The notes beneath the pieces are model-generated. The model was not told where the DNA came from. It searched no databases and saw only the letters and a list, made by a program, of their open reading frames with translations. Source: Schistosoma haematobium (Eukaryota; Platyhelminthes; Trematoda; Strigeidida; Schistosomatidae). Taken from it: 64,000 bases of DNA. The stretch lies in contig NC_067196.1 in assembly GCF_000699445.3 (NCBI RefSeq), forward strand, positions 81,210,364 through 81,274,363. The letters are read 5' to 3'. Numbering within the stretch: the first letter of the stretch is position 1; each line of letters opens with the position of its first letter. The position numbers and the translations under genes were made by a program. Positions 1 through 10,989 of the stretch are shown piece after piece.

Positions 1-291
1 CATCTACATCCCCACATCCTGGATTCGACTTTCGGTATGGTCATGTATATACATTGATGAAGAGTTCCACACTGAAACAAAACAACTCTAATACTTCTTG
101 GTTGTTCGAACAAGATCAGTTCATGATATTAGTTATTAAATCCAACAATTCAAAAAAAATCTCTCATGCTGTTATAATAATCTATAATTGCATATATCAG
201 GATCCTCCGTATAATTTATCCAGAATATTAGCTTAATTATTACTCAATAATTCATTATATTAGACTAAAACTAGTTTAATAAATATACCTA

Positions 292-621
292 TCAGTTTAG
301 GGGTTGTGGAGATTTTTCAGTTTTTGATTGAGATCATGAACCGATTGATGTTAGACCACCATTGAAAACCTGGAAGCACTGGATGGCCGTTTCGTCCTAT
401 TATGAGACTACTCAGCAGTGCGCATCGACGATCCAGCTCGCGGGATTCGAACACGAGGCCTTCAGTTGCACGCGCGGACGCTTAAGCCACTGGACCACTA
501 AGCCGGCATCCAGTGGTGTTAATGTCTAACCTCAACCGATCCACGAAATTGCGCGACCATCGTCCATTGTACTGAGGTAGACACCTGTTTCTACCCGACA
601 CAAATTAGCTCCACTGGTCAC
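292..621 (-). mobile_element. SINE B, left arm of inverted pair
   Basis: tRNA-headed SINE on the minus strand: 5' leader, tRNA-like head with box-B-like GATTCGAA complement near 446, hammerhead region and 3' end (GTTGTGGAGATTTTT on the + strand). The hammerhead core reads CTGAGTA, with conserved G8 changed. It faces the + copy at 622. Confidence 0.85.
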
Positions 622-768
622 GCGCAAGACTGCAGGCCCTGGGTTCGAATCCCGCGAGCGGGACCGTCGATGCGCACTGCTGAGGAGTTTCACAATATAA
701 CGAAACGGCCGTCCAGTGCTTCCAGGTTTCTAATGGTGGTCTAACATCGATCGGTTCATGATCTCAAT
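622..768 (+). mobile_element. SINE B, right arm of inverted pair
   Basis: Starts within the tRNA-like head (box B GGTTCGAATCCC at 642-653), then hammerhead, then the 3' body to GATCTCAATC. 5' end truncated at the junction with the left arm. Confidence 0.85.
674..719 (+). ncRNA. type I hammerhead ribozyme (SINE B)
   Basis: CTGAGGA at 680-686, GAAA at 702-705, stem III ACG/CGT with 2-nt loop, cleavage site GTC ending at 713. Stem I GCACTG/CAGTGC is perfect. Stem II is weak (GTT/AAC). Core residues all present. Confidence 0.7.
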
Positions 769-1249
769 CAAAAGCATATCTATATTTAAGATAATTTGAT
801 ACGTGAATTGATTTCAATGCTGTGGGGTTCAAATTATTCATTACGGTCTAAGACTTATCCATAACATCAATTTTGTTATCAAACCAGATAATGAAAGCCA
901 AGGCGGTTATTTAACTGTTTACATAACAGTATCAACAAATCACATGATTTCATTTGTATACCCAAATGAAATATATACTGAGTTAAAAATTCCATGTTAA
1001 TAATCTGAGTATGTTTCATTTTATTTAAAGTCTATCAATAGAATATTTCTAATGCCCTATTAATTATGTTATTATAAGTGAAATGTAAAATTTTTTTCTA
1101 AAAGTCATAGATTTATTAATTGAAAGTAGAAAATTTTTCCAAACAAAATAGTAGCAAGCATGCGTAAAATTAATTAGTCTAGAAAAATAATTGGAAAGTA
1201 TTCAAAATCTAGTGTGTTTTTGTTCTCATTTATTATTATTTTTTTTAGA

Positions 1250-1870
1250 GTTTATATTGAATCATCTTTGTGTAGGTTTCCAATCACACTTGATGTAGAA
1301 ACTCTGGAAGATGTAGAATCTTGAACATACCGGGGAAGCATCATTGATGAACAAGAAGTTTCGGATGCAGATGTAAAGGTAAGGACAGCATTCCTACAGT
1401 TGAACAGCATACAGAACTCAAAATATCTTTCAAACATTATCATAGTGACAATCTTCAATACGAAAGTCAGGACAACTAGTCCTACTGTACGGAGCTGAAA
1501 CGTGGAAACTACTACAAACGTCATCAGAAATGTACAAGTATTTATAAACAATTGTCTACGTAAGACACTGAATGTCCGTTGACCAGATACCATAAGAAAA
1601 AGCCTGTTGTTGCAAAGAAGCCAGCTTTCACCTGAAAAAGAAATTAGGAAAAGACATTCAAAGTGGATAGGACACACATCAAAGAAACCATCAAACTGTA
1701 TCACGAGACAAGAGCTAACTTAGAATCGTGAGGGGAAACGAAAAGTGGAAGGCCAAAGAACACACTTTGTCGGGAATCGGAAGCAGACATGAAAAGGATG
1801 AATACCGACTGGAAGGGACTGAAAGGAATTGTTTAGGACAGAGTTGGATGGAGGGATAACAGGCTTAAGT
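1250..1870 (+). mobile_element. RTE-1 3' fragment
   Basis: 5'-truncated copy covering the segment from ITLDVETLEDVES through the GAETW and PDTI regions to the 3' end (AACAGGCTTAAGTAA). Stops and small deletions occur throughout. The long minus-strand frame over 1252-1704 is the antisense shadow of this coding region. Confidence 0.85.
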
Positions 1871-2329
1871 AAATAAGTTGTGTAGGTTTAACAAACACTA
1901 TAAAAAATAAAATAAAAACTTCGAATTAATCTTTTATCAAGCTTAAGAAATTTTCTCACGGATGACTTTTCAAAGGAATAATTATTTGAATCTTACAAAA
2001 TCATCAGACGACTAAATTAAAGTAATCATTTCTTACTACTATTCGAGGTTTGCCAAGATTGTTGGCTCTCACAGAGTACACTACACAGTAGTCTTAGTTA
2101 AACAAACACTGAAAACCAGGCAACAGTCGACATTTATTTTGTCGTATTATGAAACTGTTCAACAAAGCTCATACAGTGAAAATCATATACTGAAATCTAG
2201 TTATATCTATTTAATGAATTACAATTGAAACTAGAAACAAACCACAAATCCTATATGTAGCTAAGATTTCAAAAATTAATCAACCTGTAACAAAAAAAAA
2301 GAGAAATTTTCTTATTTGTTAATAATTTT

Positions 2330-2465
2330 GACCCATTCTGGTTAGTGTTTTTTCTAGCAAGTTAGTTTTCTACGAGATGGGGTCATTAACCCCATGCACA
2401 ACCTCTCTCCTTTATCCGGGCTTGTCACCGGCAGTAGCCCCAGAGGGGCTCCAGGTGGAGTTAGT
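2330..2465 (-). mobile_element. RTE-1 5' UTR fragment
   Basis: Matches the first ~130 bp of the reference element at 45935-46068, in the same orientation, including the hairpin arms AGCCCC/GGGGCT and ATGGGGT/ACCCCAT-like. No coding sequence or 3' tail is attached, so this is an isolated 5' end. Confidence 0.75.
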
Positions 2466-2469
2466 TTTT

Positions 2470-3135
2470 ATTGATACATTTTAATATTTTTTGTTTGTTA
2501 ACTCTAATGATTATGCATGTTAATTAGTATATATCCTAAATATTCTAATCAACCTATTGACCATACATAAAATGATCTTCTATCATACTTTAAGTGAATG
2601 ATACAGATTACTGAATAAAACAAAAATCGAAAATCCATAGAAGTAAATTTCTTCAAAACTAAAGTTCCAGATATAAATTATACATGGATGTAATCCAACT
2701 TTTATTATTTGAATCTTTTTGTGTACGAGTAAACCTTGTGAATTTATATAGAATTTTATTGATAGATAGAATTTTGGTCAACCATATACTACATAAATCG
2801 TACCATAAAAGACTGGTATTCATGGGTTTATCTGCTAATAATTTATTATTTAATATTGTGTATATTTTTTGGACTAATTTCAATGTAAAATGTTCTGTTT
2901 TAAAAATATTCAAAGTATTTTCTGTTTTACAAATTGGCATTCATAACAAAATGTAATTATAATCAATGATGAATTTGCTTATTGTTCATTTGAACTATCA
3001 TTTCATTTGCTTATATATATATACTAATGTACGATATACAATATACAGAAATTGTACAAATTTTAATATCTTGATCACATATTCTCAATATAACTTTGAT
3101 TAAAATTTATTTTTCATGGGTTATCGTGAATTTAT
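2470..3135. other. AT-rich stretch, no recognised feature
   Basis: Overlapping frames on both strands (2659-2956) look like antisense pairs in low-complexity sequence. No splice signals or known motifs chosen. Confidence 0.6.
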
Positions 3136-3392
3136 CAGTAAAGTGTTTGTGGAGATTTTTGATTTTTATTTAAAATCATGAACCGATCAATGTTAGACCA
3201 TCATTAAAAACCTAGGACCACTGGATGTCCGTTTCGTCCTAGTATAGAACTCCTCAGCAATCTATATCCACAACTCCGCATGCGGGATTCGAACCTAGGA
3301 TTTCTGGTCTCGTGCTCGAACGTCTAACCTCTAAACCACTGAGCCGGTCGGCATTCAACGGTGTTAATGTCTAACTTCAACCAACCCAAGCC
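3136..3392 (-). mobile_element. SINE B, left arm of inverted pair
   Basis: Minus copy with box-B-like GGGATTCGAACC complement, hammerhead remnant and 3' end (TTTGTGGAGATTTTT). Stem III of its hammerhead is disrupted. Joins the + copy at about 3393. Confidence 0.82.
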
Positions 3393-3565
3393 GTTAGATG
3401 CCGGCTCAGTGATCTAGAGGTTAAGCGCTGGAGCGCGAAACTGAAGGTCCTGGGTCAGAGTCTCGCGTGGGGAGTTGTGGATGCACACTGTTGAGGAGTC
3501 TCATACCACGATGAAACGGCCATCTAGGTTTTCAGCGGTGGTCTAAAATTGGTCCATTTATGATA
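3393..3565 (+). mobile_element. SINE B, right arm of inverted pair
   Basis: Starts at GCCGTTAGATGCCGGCTCAG in the tRNA-like head. The hammerhead core begins TTGAGGA (C3 changed). Ends in the usual 3' body. Confidence 0.8.
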
Positions 3566-3569
3566 TTTA

Positions 3570-5160
3570 TCGTGAATTTGTTTGGAAAAAAACTTAAAAA
3601 GAATATAGTTTTGTTTTATTATTTGTTCACAATCATTCAAGCAAATTTTCAATGAATCTTTTGTTTATTGTACTAATTCAAACTTAACAATGAACAGCAC
3701 TTTTTGCCCTTCAAAGAAAATGAGGACATTTTTTCATATTGTTGAAATGTACTGACTTGGAATTTTCTATGGTAATTCGCTAGTTAGTACATAGTTCAGC
3801 TGTTGTATAATCACAGTATCAGTGATAACTGATTAAAAGTTCCATATATCGAACATTTGACAATGGATTTAATTTGGCATTTATGTTCTTGTCGATCCAT
3901 TGATTAGATATCTTTAAAGCAATGGGTTTGTAAAGATTTTTGTAAAATTTCATCTTGAACTGATATCAACTGAAAAAAATTATCGAAATTATTCAGTCCT
4001 AATGTAAATTGATCAAGGTTGAAAATATGGGATATTGGATTCAAACTCATTATGTTAGTTACTAGGTCTAATGATCCTAGATTCGACATCAGTTAAAGAT
4101 TTTCAAACTAGACTGAAACAAATATTTAATTCGTTTTAATTTTCATTGTTACTTCAGTTGATGTCAGTTCATAAAGAAAATGGTTTTTAAACTTGAGTGT
4201 CTAGAAATCAGTCTAAATGTTTGTGGTTTATATGCTAAACTTCTAGAAATGTTTAATAATCTAACCTAGTAGCTTTTATTCAGATGTAGTTATATATGTA
4301 ATTAAAAATTCTATAAGGGAACCAAGACGACTAAATAACAACAACTGAGCCGAAAAAAGCAAACTAACAATCGAAAATATTGACCTAGCTGTTTAAAATA
4401 CTGGTCATTTATAGTACAGTTAAACATGAGGAAAGACTCCATGCTACAATTTACAGTCAATCTTCAAAAAATGATAATTTTTTTCGGATTCGATTTACAT
4501 TTTATAATCTTAAAATAGACCAAAATCTTGGTTGTTCAAGTTGACAATGATCAGTTTTATGATTGTGATGTTAATAATGTGGTGTTCGATCGAGTGTGAT
4601 TAATAGTAGTATAATTGATAAATTAAAGTAAGATGGAAATTTGAAACAGTCAAGTAGAAATAATCATCATTAGATGCAGAACAATTGTGCATTATTTCTA
4701 GCTAACACATTTAAATTTTTGGTGTTGTTACTGAAACTAAGCGACAAAATCAGTTTAATAATACCAAGTAACATTAAATGGGTTATTGTTATTGGATTAA
4801 ACATGTGTTTGTTACAGATTTCAAGAATCCATGAATATTTTCTTTTGGGAGTATTTTTGTCTGGTGATTCTTAGGACAATTGTCATATATGAATCCAACT
4901 AATGTAGACCATTTTTAGTGACTCAGAAGATGATGAATAGTGTTATCAGTCATATTCAATACAGAACCTGGCAGATGTGTGCATTAGTCCTGTAAAATAT
5001 CTGTAAGTTTGCAATAATACTATACTAGTTGATAAACACTATATTTTTTAAGGAAACGCTTATTTTATTATAATCTTAACATTACTCACAAATAATATTT
5101 TTTACAGTTAGTGGCATTTCTCTGTTATAAAAATGAGTACTGGGAAAAGAAATTCTTACT
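3570..5160. other. unannotated AT-rich intergenic sequence
   Basis: Small frames at 3904-4089 and 4674-4874 have no recognisable domain or good exon boundaries. Nothing else seen. Confidence 0.6.
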
Positions 5161-5230
5161 TAATTACTTACTTACGCTTGTTATCCCTCGTGGAGAAGCA
5201 CATACTACTCACTAGTATTCTTCATCGAAA
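5161..5230 (-). mobile_element. RTE-1 3' tail of a composite insertion
   Basis: ACTTACTTACG followed by about 55 bp that is the reverse complement of the RTE-1 3' end (tail, stop region, GLCS segment). It abuts a forward-oriented 5' segment at 5231, giving the inverted structure expected of twin priming. Confidence 0.72.
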
Positions 5231-5645
5231 TTCTACATGAGCCCCGCCGGAGCTACTGCCGGTCCCAATCCTGGATAAAGGAGGATGGTTGGGCACAGAG
5301 TTAGTGACCCCATCCCGTAGAAAACTAACTCACTAATAAAACGTTAACCAGAAAAAGTAATTCACGCCATTTAAACTCTACCCTAAGAGTTAGAAGGTCT
5401 TTAATTAGAAGAGTTATGATGCCTCATGGTGAAAGACGAGTTCTTTCGGAAATCACGAGGCTGTTACCCCCCCTCTGAAAATTACAACAACCATTAATTT
5501 AGGTACATGAAATGTTCCTACAATGTAAGAGACCGGGAAAGTCATCCAAGTTGCTGCAGAAATGAGGAGGTACAACCTGAAGTTGATTGAAACCAGTGAA
5601 ACACAATGGACACAGGTTGGACAACAAAAAAATTCAAGACAATAT
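5231..5645 (+). mobile_element. RTE-1 5' segment, inverted relative to its 3' tail
   Basis: Runs from near the element 5' end through the structured UTR and into the endonuclease N-terminus (counterparts of the start codon region, ETGK, EMRRYNL and ETHW near 5410-5620), with frame breaks. It ends where a locally duplicated segment begins. Confidence 0.75.
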
Positions 5646-5907
5646 TAATAATAATAAAGTTGAAATAAAACAGGTACTATATGAAATAAAACATAAATTT
5701 CTCTGCGATTCAACCAAGAAAACATAACTACATTCTATTTACTTGATGGTAATAATAATATTATTATTACTCATAAAATAAAACTAATCAATAAGTTGAA
5801 TATAAATTTTATAATATTAACACTTCATTACTGAATGGAATTTCATTCTCTCCTATTATTTACTTTATTCAATTCATGTAAATAAATATTGGTAATTCTA
5901 TGTCAGT
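5622..5907. repeat. local segmental duplication, copy 1
   Basis: Matches 6298-6334 plus 6512-6750, including ACAGGTACTATATGAAATAA-type sequence and TGGAATTTCATTCTCTCCTA. Non-coding, AT-rich. Confidence 0.85.
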
Positions 5908-6295
5908 TTTGTGGAGATTTTAGTAATTTCAATAGTTGAAACCATGAGTCAATTAAAGTTAGATGACCATGGAAAACCTGGAAGCACTGGACGTCCGTTT
6001 CGCCCCGGTATGGGACTCCTCAGCAGTGTGCATCCATGATCCCGCACCCCACGAGATTCGAACACAGAACCTATCAGTCTCGCGCGTGAACCCCTGACCA
6101 TTAGACCACTGAGCTGGTCGGCATCCAACGGTGTTGATGTCTAACTTCAACCAATCCATGAAATTGAGTCACCGTACACCATTGTCTTCAGTGAGCTGAT
6201 ATCTCGCAACAGACTTGGTTGAACTTCACTGGTCATGACTTCTCAATAGTACTCCAGGAAATGCCTCTTGAAATCACGCACTAGTGAGCAGATGA
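5908..6295 (-). mobile_element. SINE B, full length
   Basis: Complete unit of about 385 bp: 5' leader ending GTGAGC on the right, tRNA-like head, hammerhead, and 3' end TTTGTGGAGATTTTAG on the left. It sits between the two copies of a locally duplicated segment. Confidence 0.87.
5984..6029 (-). ncRNA. type I hammerhead ribozyme (SINE B)
   Basis: Minus strand: CTGAGGA with N7=G (6023-6017), GAAAC (6001-5997), stem III ACG-GA-CGT, cleavage after GTC, stem I CACTG/CAGTG. All core positions present. Confidence 0.75.
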
Positions 6296-6330
6296 TAGAC
6301 AACAAAAAAAAAAGTCAAGCCAATATTATT

Positions 6331-6511
6331 ATCAGTTTAGGGGTTGTGGAGATTGTTAAGTTTTTGATTGAAATCATGAGTCAATTGAAGCTAGACCACC
6401 ATGGAAAACCTGGAAGCATTGGACGGCCGTTTCGTCCTAATATGGGACTCCTCAGCAGTGCTCATCCACTATCCTGCACCCCGCGAGATTTGAACTCAGG
6501 ACCTATCAGTT
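6331..6511 (-). mobile_element. SINE B, 5'-truncated
   Basis: 3' end ATCAGTTTAGGGGTTGTGG on the left. It reaches into the tRNA-like head and stops at CCTATCAGT. It interrupts the second copy of the 5.6 kb duplicated segment, so it inserted after the duplication. Confidence 0.82.
6416..6461 (-). ncRNA. hammerhead ribozyme (SINE B), one stem I mismatch
   Basis: Minus-strand core CTGAGGA and GAAA intact, stem III ACG-GC-CGT. Stem I GCACTG/CAATGC has one C-A mismatch. Confidence 0.65.
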
Positions 6512-6754
6512 TGAATAAAACAGTTACTATACGAAATAAAACATAAATTTCCATGTGATTCAACCAAGAAAACACATAACTACATTCTATTTATTTGATG
6601 ATAATATTATTATTATTATTATTACTCATAAAATAACTCGAATATAAATTACATAATATTAACACTTCATCATTGAATGGAATTTCATTCTCTCCTATTA
6701 TTTACCTTATTTCATTCATGTATATAATAAATATTAATGATTCTATGTCAAATT

Positions 6755-7540
6755 ATTTTTATATTTAAGTAGTATTACCTCATTTTAATTCATAAAATGA
6801 TAAATTTCAAAAGTAAATAAATATATTAAATTGACTTTATTGGTTTATTATTACTATTATCATTGCTGTTCTTGTTGTTTACATTGTCAGCATAATAAAT
6901 AAGCTCGGAATGATAATAATAATCAACAAAACCGTTATTTATTGTTTCTATTGTTTATTTGTGTATTTGTATTTTTGTTTAAATAAACAATTACAAAAGA
7001 TAATTCTAAGTAAATATTTGTTGTCTTTTACATTTATAAACTAAACTTCATTTATTATCCATAGTCAAAACCAATTTGAAATGAACTATTTTTACTGATC
7101 ACTTCTTTTTCTCTTTTTTCTTTCTTTTTCTTTTCATTCATACACTTTATATTGAAGAGGATTTAAGGAATTTTATTAACTGAATCAAAATATGTAGTTA
7201 TTTTAAAAATCAAAGTATAACCGTTCAAAGTTTAGTGTGTGTGTGTGTATGCGTATGTGTGTGTGCAACTAGCACAAAAATGAATCGATCGATCGATTGA
7301 TTGATTGATTTTACATGTTTGAATAGCTTACATTTTAGACTGAATGAAATAATGACATAATCAAGGTTAGTTATTAATAAGTATTTGAATAAATATTTAC
7401 ATTTTTCAGTAAATATTAGTGCTACTCGATTTATTGATTATAATACTTAAGACAGTTACATCATTGGAAATGTCATTCACTGTGTGTTACTTATATTATC
7501 AAAGTGTATAAAGAATTATTACGGAACAATCAATTGAATG
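6755..7540. other. AT-rich intergenic sequence with microsatellites
   Basis: Apart from the GT/GATT tracts, no gene, repeat or RNA was recognised. Confidence 0.6.
7235..7310. repeat. GT-rich and GATT/GATC microsatellites
   Basis: GTGTGTGTGTGTATGCGTATG tract at 7236-7264, and ATCGATCGATCGATTGATTG repeats at 7286-7310. Confidence 0.85.
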
Positions 7541-7544
7541 GAAT

Positions 7545-8625
7545 TTGTCAATATACATCAACTTGACTATGAGAAAACAATTGACAGTAAGGATAGGAGA
7601 ACATTATGGAAACGTTTTTGACACCTGAGAACATCATCGACATCATCCGGAATACATACGACGGACTACAGTGAAAAAGAGTGCATGGATGACAGCTAAC
7701 AGACAAGTCTCAAGTAAGGATTGAAGTCAGACAAGACTGTATCCTCTCATCCTTCCTTTCTCTTCTTGTGGTCGACTGGATTATGAAAACCTTAACATCT
7801 GAGGGAAAACACGGAATACAGTGGACAGCTCAGAATCAATTAAAAGATTTGGACTTCGCAGATAACCTAGCTCTTCTATCCCATACACACCAACAAATGT
7901 AAATAAAGACAACAAGTGTAGCAGCTGCCTCGTCATCTGTAGGCTTCAACATACACAACGGAAAGAGCATAATCCTTAAATACAACACGGAAAACATTAA
8001 TTCAATCACACTTGATAGAGAAACTATGGAAGAGATGGAAACTTTCGCGCATCTCGACAGCATCATTGATGTGAAGGCATAGAGTGACAAAACAAGGACA
8101 GTATTCCTACAGTTGAACAACATATGGAACTCAAAACAACTGTCAAACAATATCATAGTCACAATCTTCAATACGAACATTAAGACGGCTAGTTCTATTG
8201 TACAGAGCTGAAATGTGGATAACTACTGCAACCATCATCAAATATGTACAAGTATTTATAAACAATTGCCTAAGCAAGATACATTATGTCCGTTGACCGG
8301 ATACCATCATCAACAACCTACTATGGAAGAGAAGAAACCAACTTCCAACTGAGGAGGAAATTAGGAAAAGACATTGGAAGTGGATGGGACATACATTGAA
8401 AAAATCACCAAACTAGATTACGAGGCAAACTCTAACTTGGAATGCTGAAGGGAAATGGAAAAGTGGAAGGCCAAAGAACACACTGTGTTGGGAATTGGAA
8501 GCAGACGTGAAGAGGATGAATAGAAACTTGAAGGAACTGGAAAGGACTGCCTAGGTCAGGGTTGGATGGAGAATACTGCTGAGCGTCTTATGCTCTTCCT
8601 TGAGGGGTAACAGATTAAGGCGTAA
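7545..8625 (+). mobile_element. RTE-1 copy, 5'-truncated, diverged
   Basis: Starts within the RT domain (NIHQLDYEKTIDS-like) and continues to the 3' end near 8625. The catalytic box at 7855-7866 reads FADN. A 24-nt deletion after the SII(D) motif (about 8067) is shared with the copy at 30090-30925. Many stops. Confidence 0.85.
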
Positions 8626-8639
8626 GAATGAAGATTAAA

Positions 8640-9315
8640 CATGCTTTTGTTACCTGCGATTCGTCATTCATCTCTGTCAAATATAACAGAAAATATGAGA
8701 AATTTTGTGATATTTTATCTAGAATATTCCGCTATATATTATAAAATTGATAAAGCAATGAGTAGAGATTATGGATTCTAAGTTCATATATGTATATAGA
8801 ATATTCAAGTGACCACAAAAATCATTCAATATTCATTTATATTGAACACCATGAGATCTTCACATTCACGATCATACAGCTTAAAAAAGAAGTGACTCCG
8901 TATGATTGTTGTGTTTTTTCCTTTTAAACTAAAATCGTTGAAGATAATTAACAAAATGCATTGGATCTATTTTTTGGAATAATTTGTTTTCTTCAGTAAG
9001 CTTTATCTACAATCTTAAGAAAATAAATGTGATTCTATGTCACCCAATGTGACAGCCAGATTTATTTACTGACTTCTTGAATGATTGAGTTATTTAAACT
9101 ATCCAGTTTCTGTATATTAACCAACGTTATGTTTGGCTAGTACCAAATGGAGATCAATTTCTGCAAAAAGTGTGATTTAATATATCTCTGAACAAATTTG
9201 TCACTTCTGTTTATTTCTTTCAATACCTACTATCAGTCCTAGTGTATAATTCAATCCCTTAATGTATACTAGTCCTCAGCGTCGATCACACCAAGGAACA
9301 TTTCAAAATTATCCT
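8640..9315. other. no recognised feature
   Basis: AT-rich; no open frame of interest. Confidence 0.6.
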
Positions 9316-9319
9316 ATAA

Positions 9320-9452
9320 ACATCTTGTGTGGATTGCCTCGTTATTGCCTTAAGTCACATGCATTGTAAACAAAGATAGATGTAGGCTAGCAGTGGAATA
9401 TAGAACGCGCGTTTCGTCCTACTTTGGACTCGTCAGATGGATGTACTTGTGA
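9320..9452 (-). mobile_element. SINE A (Sm-alpha-like), left arm of inverted pair
   Basis: Minus copy of the hammerhead and 3' body (GATTGCCTCG, GCTAGCAGTGGAAT on the + strand). Hammerhead core CTGACGAG/GAAAC is intact, but stem I arms no longer pair. Confidence 0.78.
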
Positions 9453-9580
9453 ACGGTACCGGTTTTTGAGTCCCGGAGCAAAAATCAACTTCGGGATGCA
9501 GGTAAATTCAGTTAGTGAGCCTCAGATAGGACGAAACGCGCGTTCTGGATTCCGCTGCTAGCCACCATCTATCTTTGATA
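9453..9580 (+). mobile_element. SINE A, right arm of inverted pair
   Basis: Starts in the tRNA-like head (GGTACCGGTTTTTGAGTCCC). Hammerhead core mutated (TTAGTGAG). Ends after GCTAGCCACCATC. Confidence 0.78.
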
Positions 9581-9584
9581 ATCA

Positions 9585-10598
9585 TATATCACTCAAAAAT
9601 GAATATAAAGTAGAATAGTTAATCTAAACATATTTTCTCTTATGTTAAAAATCAATAATTGCATGAATTGGGTTTTTGAAAATTTACCAATGATTTCTAT
9701 ATCTGGGCAATGATGAATTTCAATTTGTGCAGACTGAAAATACGTTTTATATTTCCAATCTTTGACTAGTAATTTTTCATATTTACACCATAGGTTTGTG
9801 AATATCATTTAGTATAAAGACAGTCTGGCTTATCTGACTAATCTTAGCTTGACAATCAGTAACGAGGTCTGAAGGTGCTGAGATGGGTCGTTTGTGTATT
9901 CATAATAGTAATAATAATGGAAATAATTATGGTTGGCTTATTGAATACCATATATTTGAATATAATAGAGAACTCTTGGCATAAAAAGTGCAGTACTCCA
10001 ACAAAACCTGTTTAATTTGTGTATCACCATGAAATGTTTTTGGCTTTGATTAAAAACCATTTATATTCATCTGTAAATATTTACGATCAGTCTCGCTCTC
10101 ATAGAAACGCTTTTCATTTCCTAATATACTTAATGTTTGAATCTTTTAACAATCCCAGACTTTTTTACAAGAAAAACGAAAATACACTAGCCATTATGGT
10201 GGTAGTTCTTGAGTTTCTCAATAATTAGAACGGTAATGGATTTTAAATGTTTTATGAAAGTACAAAAGTATATATGGTTAGCAGATATGATTAGTGAATT
10301 AAAACAAATTTAAAATGAGGAAATTTATGAAAATGTGTACAAGTTTGGTGCTTCTAAAATCTAGGTATCCCACAACATTTATACGCTTGATGAATTCTAG
10401 CTGGTGGAAATTTCATACTAGGAAAAACAGCTATCCAATTTTATTCACTTTCAACGGTCGCGTAGTTTTGTTTTCAATTTCCGGTTTTCATTTATAAATT
10501 TGTTTTGCTACAGAATTCAGAATACAAAGTTTTAAGTATCGAAACAATCATGATTAACATTATAATTACTTTGATCAAATAAAATATAAGTAATTTTT
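9585..10598. other. no recognised feature
   Basis: Small frames at 9593-9808, 10019-10228 and 10315-10497 show no domain and no clear splice sites. Confidence 0.55.
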
Positions 10599-10599
10599 T

Positions 10600-10985
10600 A
10601 TCAGTATTAGGTTGTGGAAATTGTTAAATTTTTGATTGAGATCATGGATCGATCGATGTTAGACCAACATTGAAAATCCGGAAGCATTGAAGGTCGTTTT
10701 GCCCTAACATAGAACTCCTCAATAGTGTACGTCGACGGCTCCGTGCGCGGGATTCGAACCCGAGACCTCCGGTCTCGCGCCTGAACACTTAATCTCTAGA
10801 CCACTGAGCTGGTCAGCATCCGACGGTGTTAATGTTTGACTTCGACTAATCCGCGAAATTGTGCGACCATCTTCCATTGTCTGAGGTAGATACCTGTCTC
10901 GACCTTGCACAGATTAGCTCCACTGGCCACGGTTTCTCACTAGAACTTCAAGAATTCCGTCACGAAGCTAGTTACTAGTGAGCAT
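10600..10985 (-). mobile_element. SINE B, full length, dead hammerhead
   Basis: Complete unit with box B GGATTCGAACCC complement near 10750. The hammerhead has TTGAGGA and CAAAAC in place of CTGANGA and CGAAAC, so it should not cleave. Confidence 0.85.
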
Positions 10986-10989
10986 TACT

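Larger units (their letters stand above)
6298..6750. repeat. local segmental duplication, copy 2 (interrupted by SINE B)
   Basis: Same sequence as 5622-5907, split at 6335-6511 by a SINE B. The two copies are separated by another SINE B (5908-6295), which may have provided homology for the duplication. Confidence 0.83.

Noticed and set aside
642..653. tRNA-like box A/box B sequences at many sites (for example 642, 18332, 57841)
   Set aside because: They belong to SINE heads. None forms a complete cloverleaf with an anticodon arm and acceptor stem, so no tRNA genes are called.
6331..6512. 8-bp direct repeat ATCAGTTT flanking the SINE B at 6331-6511 as a target-site duplication
   Set aside because: The left copy is part of the SINE 3' end seen at other loci (for example 292) and the right copy overlaps SINE head sequence, so it is microhomology at most.
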